Virus record (IMG/VR): IMGVR_UViG_3300046504_000185
Coordinates: 1-59,160 of that record
DNA: 59,160 bases
Strand: one strand, 5' to 3'
Source: a virus
The notes under the pieces are model-generated. The model was not told the DNA's origin, searched no databases, and worked only from the letters and a program-made list of their open reading frames with translations. Position numbers and translations under genes: made by a program. Below are positions 51,867-59,160 of the stretch, in pieces; the stretch's first letter is position 1; every line of letters starts with the position of its first letter.

Positions 51867-54302
51867 ATGGACGGAAAAATCAGAATTTTATTCTATAACT
51901 TAGATGGCGCAGGCGTAAACTACTTCAGAACACAAACACCAGCAATGGAACTTGATAGAAATCATGGTAATGAGTTTTACACAGAAATAAATCCACAGAT
52001 AGACTTTAATGATCCCAAAATTGTTGATTATCTTAAAACATTTCACATCATACATTATCACCGTCAATTTCTTGGTGATACAAAACAAATGGTTCAATTA
52101 GCAAATGAACTGCATAAATCCGGCACAATATTAATGGTTGATATTGATGACTATTGGAATCTACATAAAAAACATCCATTTTATAATCTTGCACAAGAAA
52201 AGAAATTACATATACCAATCTTGGAAAACTTGAAAATTGCTGATTATGTTACTACAACTACAGACATATTTGCCGATGAAATTCGTAAGGTAACATTGAA
52301 AGATAACGTAGGTGTATTCTATAACTCAATCAATCCCCAATGGATGAAACAATTTCAAAATAATTGGAAACCAGACCCTGATGGGTTAGTAAGAATAACA
52401 TATATGGCAGGTTCTTGTTATGATGACCAAACTGAAATATTGACAGAAAATGGGTTTAAATTATTTAAAGATTTGAATATGGATGAAAAGGTAGCAACTC
52501 TAAATTCAAGTGGTGAATTAGAGTATCAATTACCTACAGATTATACAAACGAAGAATATTTTGGTGATATGTTTTATGGTAAAAATAAAAACATAGATTT
52601 TGCTGTAACTCCTAACCATAATATGTTTGTTCATAAATCAAAATCACAAAATAGAAGAAAACCATTTAATTTTAATTTAAATAAAATGGAAAATTTAAAT
52701 GGTTATGATTTAACATTTAAGAAAAATTGTAAATGGAATGGCAAAGAAAAGGATTTTTTTACATTAGAAAAATGTAATTCTGTATTTAAAGAATTTAATG
52801 ATATTAATTTTGAAATGGATGATTGGTTGAAATTCTTTGGATATTGGATTGGTGATGGGTGGGCAACGTGTGATGGTAGTAATCAAGTTGGCATTTGTGG
52901 TGTTAAAGAATCATCAATAATAACAATGAAAGAAATTGAAACCATATTGATTAAATATGGATTTAATCCTACTTGGACTAAAGATGGTATTCAATTAAGA
53001 ATATTTAATCAGCAATTATTTAAATATTTAAATCAATTTGGTGGTGCAAATGATAAATTTATTCCAAATGAAATTAAGAATTTATCAAGTAGGCAATTAC
53101 AAATTTTTATTGATTATTATTTAAAAGCAGATGGCACGATTAGAAAAAATGGAAGATTGTCTTGTGATACAATTTCAAAAAATTTAGTTAATGATTTTAG
53201 TGAAATTGCATTAAAATTAGGTACTTGTGTTACGGTTAAAAATAGGGGTATTAGAACATCAATAATGAAAGATGGAAGAATTATTACAGGCAAACATGAT
53301 GGTTATTGTTTAAATTTTTATGGAAAGGGTGTAAAAAGTCAATTAACACCAACAGTTAACGTGAAAGATATTGTAAAAAAAGAATATCGAGGCAATATAT
53401 ATTGCGTAACAGTTCCTAATCATATATTATATATCAGAAGAAACGGTTTTTCGTATTGGTGTGGTAATTCTCACATGGGTGACATGGAACAACTTGATGG
53501 CGTAATGAATGTATTATCAAATGATTTTAGTATAAAAGATAAATTCAAAGTAATCATTGCAGGTTGGGATACTGAGGGTAATACTACTGATATTACATTT
53601 AATCAGGAATTTGGTGAAGAACTTCAGAAGATTGGACTATGGACCATTAATACGGTTAAAATTATTAATAAAACCCGTGGTAATGTAGATATGATACCTA
53701 AATTACCTGAAGCATTGAAAGAGAAATACAGGGGTAAGGTATTCAGCACAAATCAAAGAGATATTAAATCCGAAGAAAGTGTATATTTGATCTATGAAAA
53801 TATGTTAACGGATAATCATCGCATGATTATAAATCCCGATTATATTCAATGGTTAAAAAATTATGAAAGGAATGTCAGTTATCCGGATGAAGGCAACTTT
53901 GCCCGTAGATGGACGCAAAAAGCAAATACATATGCACAAGTATTAGATGAAACTGACATTGTTATTGCACCACTTGCCGATAATCCATTCAATAGAATGA
54001 AGTCAAATTTGAAACAAGTTGAATGTTGGTCAAGAAAACTTCCGATTGTTTGCAATGATATGCCGCCATATAATGTTCATGGCAGACATTTAGAGAATTG
54101 TATATTAATTCCCAATGAAAAAAATGCCAGAAAGTATTGGCAGAAGTATTTAAAGAGACTGATATTAGATGCTGACCTTCGTAAACAACTTGGTGAACAA
54201 CTATATGAGGACTTTAAAGACGAATATAACTTAACGACTGTAACAAAGAAACGTGCGGACTTTTACAGGGCAGCAGTTATGAAAACATTAGCAGTAGTTT
54301 AA
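51867..54302 (+). CDS. Glycosyltransferase (GT-B type) interrupted by an intein
   Basis: The exteins (residues 1-183 and 535-811) join into a roughly 460-residue glycosyltransferase of the GT4 sort: an N-terminal Rossmann domain (LFYNLDGAGVNYFRTQTPA, IHYHRQFLGDT, MVDIDDYW), the intein at the ITYMAGS/SHMGDMEQLD junction, and a C-terminal domain with VIIAGWDTEG and IVIAPLADNPFNRMKSNLKQVE, the latter the usual donor-binding region. The donor and acceptor sugars are unknown. With the GT9-like gene at 23579 it is the second glycosyltransferase in the window. It starts after a terminator and a late-type motif. Confidence 0.85.
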   Translation: MDGKIRILFYNLDGAGVNYFRTQTPAMELDRNHGNEFYTEINPQIDFNDPKIVDYLKTFHIIHYHRQFLGDTKQMVQLANELHKSGTILMVDIDDYWNLHKKHPFYNLAQEKKLHIPILENLKIADYVTTTTDIFADEIRKVTLKDNVGVFYNSINPQWMKQFQNNWKPDPDGLVRITYMAGSCYDDQTEILTENGFKLFKDLNMDEKVATLNSSGELEYQLPTDYTNEEYFGDMFYGKNKNIDFAVTPNHNMFVHKSKSQNRRKPFNFNLNKMENLNGYDLTFKKNCKWNGKEKDFFTLEKCNSVFKEFNDINFEMDDWLKFFGYWIGDGWATCDGSNQVGICGVKESSIITMKEIETILIKYGFNPTWTKDGIQLRIFNQQLFKYLNQFGGANDKFIPNEIKNLSSRQLQIFIDYYLKADGTIRKNGRLSCDTISKNLVNDFSEIALKLGTCVTVKNRGIRTSIMKDGRIITGKHDGYCLNFYGKGVKSQLTPTVNVKDIVKKEYRGNIYCVTVPNHILYIRRNGFSYWCGNSHMGDMEQLDGVMNVLSNDFSIKDKFKVIIAGWDTEGNTTDITFNQEFGEELQKIGLWTINTVKIINKTRGNVDMIPKLPEALKEKYRGKVFSTNQRDIKSEESVYLIYENMLTDNHRMIINPDYIQWLKNYERNVSYPDEGNFARRWTQKANTYAQVLDETDIVIAPLADNPFNRMKSNLKQVECWSRKLPIVCNDMPPYNVHGRHLENCILIPNEKNARKYWQKYLKRLILDADLRKQLGEQLYEDFKDEYNLTTVTKKRADFYRAAVMKTLAVV
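52416..53468 (+). mobile_element. Intein with LAGLIDADG homing endonuclease
   Basis: The intein occupies residues 184-534 (351 aa) of the 51867 product. It begins CYDDQTEIL (Cys1). Block B is TPNHNMFV, the two dodecapeptide motifs are FFGYWIGDGW and FIDYYLKADGT, block F is RGNIYCVTVPNHILYI, and block G is YWCGN followed by Ser+1 of the C-extein. The catalytic Cys1, terminal Asn and Ser+1 are present. The usual penultimate His is Gly. Both dodecapeptides keep an acidic residue, so the endonuclease could be active. The intein codons are more A/T-rich than the exteins. Confidence 0.9.
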
Positions 54303-54313
54303 AAATTAAAACA

Positions 54314-54970
54314 ATGAAATTAGGAAAATTAAAACCAGTTAAACGACCATCGAAATTTCGCAGATGGCTCTCAAATGCAAGTGCATTACTTGCGAGTCGA
54401 TATGTAAAAGATTGCCATCCGGCATTTATGACATATGTTGAAAAAAATAATCTTGCAACTGCATCGATTTGGCAGGATGCATCTGCCAAAAGACTTCGCC
54501 AAATCATGAAAATTCTGAATAGTGATAAATATAAAAAGTTTTTCTATAAAGCAATCAGTTATGATCCAAGCAAAAAAGAATATTTGGTTATAAAAAGAAA
54601 ATGGTATGTTGTGGCATTTGATAAAATTGTTTATCGTTTGTCAAAAGCATATGTATTTGTCTTTGAAAGAGAACTTTATAAAAAAATTAAGTATTTCGAA
54701 AAGGTTTCGTCAGGTGTTGCTGATTTGTCTGCAAGAGTAGATAAGTACATTGCTTCAACCACATTTGAGCAACGTTTATTAAGAATGCGTGAAATAGGAA
54801 TTATTTCGAGACAAAGTTTTCAGGACGATTTTGATATTATTATGAAAAGAATACCAGAAGAAGTGATAGAAGAACGATATAAGAAAGTGCCTGAACAAAC
54901 ATTTGGTTCTCAATGGAATATGCGTAGAAAAATGCCGGATAATATTGTTAAGTTAATTCGTGGAGAATGA
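54314..54970 (+). CDS. Protein of unknown function (218 aa)
   Basis: A basic, helical protein (KLGKLKPVKRPSKFRRWLSN start) with no family recognised. A hydrophobic/aromatic centre (WYVVAFDKIVYRLSKAYVFVF) does not look long enough for a clear membrane helix. It ends with TGA overlapping the next ATG (ATGA), so it is translationally coupled with the 54967 gene. The neighbours suggest a tail or baseplate-related role. Confidence 0.65.
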   Translation: MKLGKLKPVKRPSKFRRWLSNASALLASRYVKDCHPAFMTYVEKNNLATASIWQDASAKRLRQIMKILNSDKYKKFFYKAISYDPSKKEYLVIKRKWYVVAFDKIVYRLSKAYVFVFERELYKKIKYFEKVSSGVADLSARVDKYIASTTFEQRLLRMREIGIISRQSFQDDFDIIMKRIPEEVIEERYKKVPEQTFGSQWNMRRKMPDNIVKLIRGE

Positions 54971-55890
54971 TAGATTTCCTGAAAAGAATATATTATTGGT
55001 GTTATATTAAGATACATTCTTTTATAATTAATGTTGGTATTACTATAGGTCTTATTCTGTATAGAACAGAAGCAGATTTAAGTGCAGACCCTAATAATTT
55101 ACAGGAAAGAGATAAGCATGAAACAAGAAAATTACATCACAATCCATTACTTGAGAAATTCTATGCAGGTAAAACAGACGAAAAATATGTGAAAGATTAT
55201 TATGAATTATTAAAAAAAGCCGATAAGTTCATGCGTACTGCAACACCACATCAAATGGCAGTTGCAGCAGATAAATACGGCACTTCATATGGCATGAAGG
55301 ATCAATATGGTCGCAGATATGAACATTATGGTTTCTTTGATGAAAAGCATAAACATGCAGGTAAAACATTGGGAGAAGTTTTGGTTTTAGAACTTGATGA
55401 AAGACGTACTAAAGATGATGAATATCCACTACTTTATATCTTTAATAACAAACCCATAGAAGTTGGTTTAGTGAATATTATGGATGTTTTAGAAAAACCC
55501 GAAAAAGAAAATACGGACTTTGAATATCAAGTAGTTGATGTATTCAGAAAATCCAAGCAGTTTACATTTCCGATTAAAGTTGAACGTGAAAATAAAGATT
55601 GTGTCAATAAGATTGAACAACTTACAGAATTTCTGCATGTTAAAAAAATCGGTTTTGAATATCGACAATTAGAGTTTTTTGTTCCATTGAAGTTTAATAC
55701 GTCAGGCGTGACTGACCAATCTGATATTTTTAAAGAAATCACTGATATTAAAGAAGTCTTTATTAATGATGATTATGGTCAAATAAAAGGATTTGGAATC
55801 ATTAAATATATAAAAAGAATAAATTATAACAACACCCATGAGGTATGGAAATTCGAAGGAATTGAAATGGAAAACGTGGGCGTACATTAA
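54967..55890 (+). CDS. Protein with N-terminal hydrophobic segment (307 aa)
   Basis: Residues about 7-30 (RIYYWCYIKIHSFIINVG and on through ITIGLILY) are hydrophobic and could form one membrane helix. The rest is soluble and charged, with DKHETRKLHHNPLLEKFY and a later beta-rich part (FEYRQLEFFVPLKF). No family recognised. In a phage tail region this may be a tail protein with a membrane-interacting start. Confidence 0.65.
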   Translation: MIDFLKRIYYWCYIKIHSFIINVGITIGLILYRTEADLSADPNNLQERDKHETRKLHHNPLLEKFYAGKTDEKYVKDYYELLKKADKFMRTATPHQMAVAADKYGTSYGMKDQYGRRYEHYGFFDEKHKHAGKTLGEVLVLELDERRTKDDEYPLLYIFNNKPIEVGLVNIMDVLEKPEKENTDFEYQVVDVFRKSKQFTFPIKVERENKDCVNKIEQLTEFLHVKKIGFEYRQLEFFVPLKFNTSGVTDQSDIFKEITDIKEVFINDDYGQIKGFGIIKYIKRINYNNTHEVWKFEGIEMENVGVH

Positions 55891-55903
55891 AACAACAAAG
55901 ATT

Positions 55904-56341
55904 ATGGCATCACCATTTTTAGAAAACTTAAAGAATGCTGTTGATAAAGGAGACTTTAACTCAGAAGCAGCAAAAAAAATTAAAGCAGTTGATGAACTTG
56001 CAGATACTAAGATAGATTCAGAAGAAAAAATTGATGAACGACTTAAAATAGCAGGCGTTAAAACAGTTTCAGAGGAAGAAGCAGAAGTAATCAATGCAGA
56101 ATATGAGATTAAAATGCAAGAAATCAAAGAAAAAGATTTGGTTTTAAAACAAATAAAAACATTACAGGAAATTGATGAAACAATAAAGTTAAGTGTGGGA
56201 GACTTGAAAGATTTTATTCAAACATTGGAAGAATCTTTTGATAAGGAAAATCCTCTTCATGCTGAATTGTTTACTGAAATTGAAAAAATGAAAAACATAT
56301 ATGATCCTGTTTTAATGGAATACAAACACAAAACAATATAA
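55904..56341 (+). CDS. Acidic helical late protein (145 aa)
   Basis: I take ATG 55904 (MASPFLENLKNAVD) as the start. The longer in-frame start at 55838 would overlap the previous gene by 53 nt and give an unrelated leader. The protein is highly charged and probably coiled-coil almost throughout (EEKIDERLKIAGV, EEEAEVINAEYEIKMQEIKE). Unknown family. It could be a tail assembly or scaffold protein. Confidence 0.7.
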   Translation: MASPFLENLKNAVDKGDFNSEAAKKIKAVDELADTKIDSEEKIDERLKIAGVKTVSEEEAEVINAEYEIKMQEIKEKDLVLKQIKTLQEIDETIKLSVGDLKDFIQTLEESFDKENPLHAELFTEIEKMKNIYDPVLMEYKHKTI

Positions 56342-56375
56342 ATTTCTATTATTAACAATTAAAAACAATTAATTT

Positions 56376-56840
56376 ATGGCAAAATTTGAAAAAGCATCTG
56401 AGGATGCAGAAAAATTCTTTGAAGAAGTCAGAGAAAAAACAACTATTCCACAATGGATCGAGTTCAGGGTATTGTGTAACAACAAACAAAAGATACCTGT
56501 TGATGTTAAGAAAAACAGTGACCTTGTGGAAGTATTAACTGAAGGCGTGAATTTCGCAGTTATTTTCAATGAAGAAATCTTTGATCAATTACCTGACGAT
56601 ATGAAAGAAATTGCAGTTGTTGAAAAACTTGCAGGTGTCAGTGTTGATGACAACGATAAAATATCATTGGTGAAGGAAGATTTTAATACCTATACTGGTG
56701 TGTTGCAGAAATATGGCGATGCTCCAATTATTCGTTTTAAAGAATCTGTTAAAAGTCTTTATGATAAGAAAAAACAGGAAGAAGACGAAGCAAAGGCAGC
56801 CAAAAAAGGTAAACGTGGCAAGAAAAAAATTGACGTATAA
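56376..56840 (+). CDS. Late-cluster protein of unknown function (154 aa)
   Basis: Globular start (FEKASEDAEKFFEEVREKT, WIEFRVLCNNKQKIPVDV), a helical middle, and a very basic C-terminal tail (about 125-154, KKGKRGKKKIDV). The basic tail suggests nucleic-acid contact. It sits just before the baseplate genes and is followed by a terminator. I do not recognise the family. Confidence 0.7.
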   Translation: MAKFEKASEDAEKFFEEVREKTTIPQWIEFRVLCNNKQKIPVDVKKNSDLVEVLTEGVNFAVIFNEEIFDQLPDDMKEIAVVEKLAGVSVDDNDKISLVKEDFNTYTGVLQKYGDAPIIRFKESVKSLYDKKKQEEDEAKAAKKGKRGKKKIDV

Positions 56841-56865
56841 AATAATTCGGACAAATTCAGACAAG

Positions 56866-56896
56866 TCCCGACAACTAATTGTCGGGATTTTTTTAT
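56866..56896 (+). terminator. Rho-independent terminator
   Basis: TCCCGACAA/TTGTCGGGA (56866-56874 / 56879-56887) with a short loop and a run of T. Confidence 0.9.
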
Positions 56897-56902
56897 TTAT
56901 AA

Positions 56903-56911
56903 GTATTTATA
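56903..56911 (+). promoter_or_regulatory. Late-type motif GTATTTATA before the baseplate genes
   Basis: 11 nt before the ATG at 56923, the shortest spacing seen. Confidence 0.6.
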
Positions 56912-56922
56912 GAAAACTGTTT

Positions 56923-57327
56923 ATGGGAATGCAATCATATAATATCAAATTTCCTCTTGTTGATGATACAAGTAAAAATGCGTATTTCTTAATGACACAG
57001 GTAACTAAAGACGCATTCAGTTCTGATTTATTACTGTTGCTCTTAACACAAAAGGGTGAAAGATATTATGAACCTGATTATGGTACTAACTTATTGAAGT
57101 ACATATTTGAACCCAATGATGTATTAACTGCAACAGATGTTGAACAGGAAATAAAAAATACCGTAAGTGCATATATTCCCGCATTAAAAATAACAAAAGT
57201 CACGTTCAATTGGAATGTAGACGATCAAGGTCAACCAATTTCTGAGAATCAATTAAATGTTAATATCCAATTTACATATACGGAAGATACATTTACAGAA
57301 AATGGAGAAGTAGATTTAAACTTTTAA
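56923..57327 (+). CDS. Baseplate wedge protein, T4 gp25-like (GPW/gp25 family)
   Basis: Residues about 30-110 match the gp25 lysozyme-like fold: LLTQKGERYYEPDYGTNLLK, IFEPND, and a VEQEIKNTVSAYIP segment before the final beta strands. Gp25 sits in the inner baseplate of contractile tails and starts sheath assembly. The start at 56923 (MGMQSYNIKF) follows the terminator and late-type motif. Longer in-frame starts upstream cross both and are not used. Length 134 residues, as expected. Confidence 0.88.
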   Translation: MGMQSYNIKFPLVDDTSKNAYFLMTQVTKDAFSSDLLLLLLTQKGERYYEPDYGTNLLKYIFEPNDVLTATDVEQEIKNTVSAYIPALKITKVTFNWNVDDQGQPISENQLNVNIQFTYTEDTFTENGEVDLNF

Positions 57328-57337
57328 GATATAAAAT

Positions 57338-59160
57338 ATGGCAACAGATACAACAACTAATGTAATACAATACGGAAGCAGAACTTTCGGGGATATAAGA
57401 ACTGACTTGATAGCATATATCCGTCAGGCTTATCCAGAAGTACTTTCAGATTTCACCGACTCTTCAGTTGGTGCAATGCTTATTGATGTAAATGCTGGTG
57501 TTGGTAACAACTTGGCAATCAATACAGATAGGGCATTCCAAGAAACACAATTGGAATATGCTCAACAAAGATCGTCTTTATTGAACATAGCAAAGAACAT
57601 GGGATTTAACATTCCTGCACGTAGACCATCCGTAACTGTGGTAGATTTTATGGTAAAAATCCCTGTACTTGGTGATAGTCCTGATCCCAGTTATTATCCA
57701 ATACTTTTACCTGGTGCTCAAGTTGTTGGTGGTGGTAAGATATTCGAAACTCAAGATACAATTGATTGGAGTTCACCATATAGTAATTTGGGCGATCCTA
57801 ATCGTTCAATAATTCCTAATTTGGATTCGAATGGTAGTGTTATTAGTTATAATGTCACTAAAAGAGAAGTGGTTATTAATGGTTCAACGAGTATATTTAA
57901 GAGAATTATTAATGCTTCAGATGTTGTACCATTTTTACAAATAACACTTCCAGACCCAAGTGTTATTGAAATACAAGGAGTTATATTATTGCCGGGAGTA
58001 AATTATACAAATAATCCAATTGCAGGAGATTTCAATCCAAGTATGGATAACATAATTGGTTCAAATGGAGTTACAGTTAGTCATTATTATGAAGTAGATT
58101 GGCTTGCACAACAACAGGTCTTTGTTGAAAACTTCAGTAGTTCAGTTAATACACAAAATACTGGAATTAAGGCAGCACGTTGGATTGACGTTACAAAAAA
58201 ATTCATTAAAGAATATACTCCTAATGGATATTGTGTTCTGACATTTGGTTCAGGTGATGCCGATGTTAATGCATTCAGGGATGGTTTTCTTAAAGTAGGC
58301 GTAAGTAATCGTTATTTTCTTGATAATTTTTTAAATAATACTGCATTGGGCGAAAAATTGCAGGCAAATTATACCTTATTTGTACAATACAGAACAGGTG
58401 GCGGATCGAATTCAAACTTGGGTGCAAATGTACTGACACAACTTGGCGGATATACTTTACAAGTTCATGGTTCACGTCAGGACTTTAATCAAAATGTACA
58501 AAGAAGCCTGAAAGTAAATAATCCAATCCCTGCAATTGGTGGTAATGACGGGTTGAGTAATGAACAGATTAGGGAATTGATTAAATATAATTTTAGTGGT
58601 CAGGATCGTGACGTTACACTTACAGATTATCTTATGCAAATTTATAAAATGCCAGGAAAATTTGGTTCACCTTTTCGTGCAAACGCATTCAAATTAAATA
58701 ATAAAGTGGTTATTTCCACTTTAGGCTTAGATGCTCAAGGAAAATTAGATAATACAAGTACTTCATTAATGAATGAAAATATTGCTGAGTATCTATCAGG
58801 TTTTAGAATGATAAATGATTATGTTGAAATTAATAGTGGTCTAATATTTAATTTAGGTTTTGAAATTGATGTATATGTACAAAATATTGCCGATAATACC
58901 ATTGCAAACAGCATTATCACAATTGTCAAAAACTACATGGATGTTAATAATTATGAAATGGATGAAAATATATTTTTAGCAAGATTACAACAGCAAATAC
59001 TTCAAGCAAATGGTGTTGTCAACGTAATTGCTATTAAAGTTTTCAATAAAGTTGGTGGAAATTATTCGAATAACGTGGTTTCTCAAGAAATAGTTGATCC
59101 GGCAACAGGCGAAATTCAAATAATTAACAATACCATTTATTCAACAGCAAATTCAATGTT
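57338..59160 (+). CDS. Baseplate J / gp6-like protein (3' truncated at the window edge)
   Basis: The frame starts ATG at 57338, 11 nt after the gp25-like gene, and stays open to the end of the window (about 607 residues). The N-terminus (YGSRTFGDIRTDLIAYIRQA, FTDSSVGAMLIDVNAGVGNN, then QRSSLLNIAKNMGFN) is typical of baseplate J/T4 gp6 wedge proteins, which form the iris around the tail tube. The stop codon lies outside the window. Confidence 0.85.
   Translation, partial: MATDTTTNVIQYGSRTFGDIRTDLIAYIRQAYPEVLSDFTDSSVGAMLIDVNAGVGNNLAINTDRAFQETQLEYAQQRSSLLNIAKNMGFNIPARRPSVTVVDFMVKIPVLGDSPDPSYYPILLPGAQVVGGGKIFETQDTIDWSSPYSNLGDPNRSIIPNLDSNGSVISYNVTKREVVINGSTSIFKRIINASDVVPFLQITLPDPSVIEIQGVILLPGVNYTNNPIAGDFNPSMDNIIGSNGVTVSHYYEVDWLAQQQVFVENFSSSVNTQNTGIKAARWIDVTKKFIKEYTPNGYCVLTFGSGDADVNAFRDGFLKVGVSNRYFLDNFLNNTALGEKLQANYTLFVQYRTGGGSNSNLGANVLTQLGGYTLQVHGSRQDFNQNVQRSLKVNNPIPAIGGNDGLSNEQIRELIKYNFSGQDRDVTLTDYLMQIYKMPGKFGSPFRANAFKLNNKVVISTLGLDAQGKLDNTSTSLMNENIAEYLSGFRMINDYVEINSGLIFNLGFEIDVYVQNIADNTIANSIITIVKNYMDVNNYEMDENIFLARLQQQILQANGVVNVIAIKVFNKVGGNYSNNVVSQEIVDPATGEIQIINNTIYSTANSM

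Noticed and set aside
49939-54970. UGA recoding in this phage
   Set aside because: TGA is used as a real stop at 49962-49964 and 54968-54970 in normal overlapping gene starts, and no gene shows internal in-frame TGA that would extend a domain.
56698-56922. Longer N-terminus for the gp25-like protein
   Set aside because: The extension is the out-of-frame overlap with the 56376 gene and crosses a strong terminator.

Overview
The window reads as one segment of the genome of a large, tailed, contractile-tail (myovirus-type) phage of a Bacteroidetes host. Every convincing gene is on the + strand. The DNA is AT-rich and start codons are preceded by A/T-rich leaders with little Shine-Dalgarno sequence. 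Four genes or regions carry the Bacteroidetes-type promoter (TTG, about 19 nt, TAnnTTTG). The phage assignment rests on a gp25-like baseplate wedge protein, a gp6/J-like baseplate protein, a family B DNA polymerase, a DnaB-type helicase, an antirepressor and about 25 kb of fibre/adhesin genes. Stop codons are almost all TAA, with TGA and TAG used rarely as normal stops, so the standard code applies.

Layout. 1-3140: a truncated gene, an internally duplicated protein of unknown function, and a replicative helicase with a long acidic/lysine-rich tail. 3141-4580: a protein-free RNA region with an initiator-type tRNA, a tRNA interrupted by a 68-nt insertion, a tRNA whose 3' half lies upstream of its 5' half (circularly permuted), several hairpin RNAs, three boxA-like sites and a five-copy boundary repeat (core GTGTTTACAGTA). 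4581-8263: an antirepressor, a Ro60-like TROVE/vWA protein and an ARPP-1-like protein, the first two under host-type promoters. 8557-33363: fibre and adhesin genes, modular, repetitive and unusually rich in cysteine, with a GT9-like glycosyltransferase among them. 33416-40520: SNF2-family helicase, a frameshifted endonuclease gene, a QueC-like enzyme and DNA polymerase. 40554-59160: a late-type cluster containing a Nudix fusion, a WYL-like protein, a 1700-residue multidomain protein (two kinase-like folds, GNAT, complete CCA-adding enzyme, C-terminal 2H phosphoesterase-like domain), a HAD_SAK RNA-repair-type phosphatase, a ParB-like protein, an intein-containing glycosyltransferase and the start of the baseplate genes.

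Two regulatory classes can be seen. Host-type TTG/TAnnTTTG promoters precede the RNA region, the antirepressor, Ro60-like and SNF2 genes. A different motif, (G/C)TATTTATA, occurs at 17 sites, 16 of them 11-102 nt upstream of fibre, structural or late-cluster genes. It is the best candidate for this phage's late promoter.

The most interesting content is a possible RNA-processing system: split and permuted tRNA genes with shared boundary sequences, lying beside a Ro60-like RNA chaperone and an ARPP-1-like protein, in a genome that also encodes a CCA-adding/2H-phosphoesterase fusion and a HAD_SAK protein. That these parts work together is inference. The tRNA geometry and the protein motifs are visible in the sequence.
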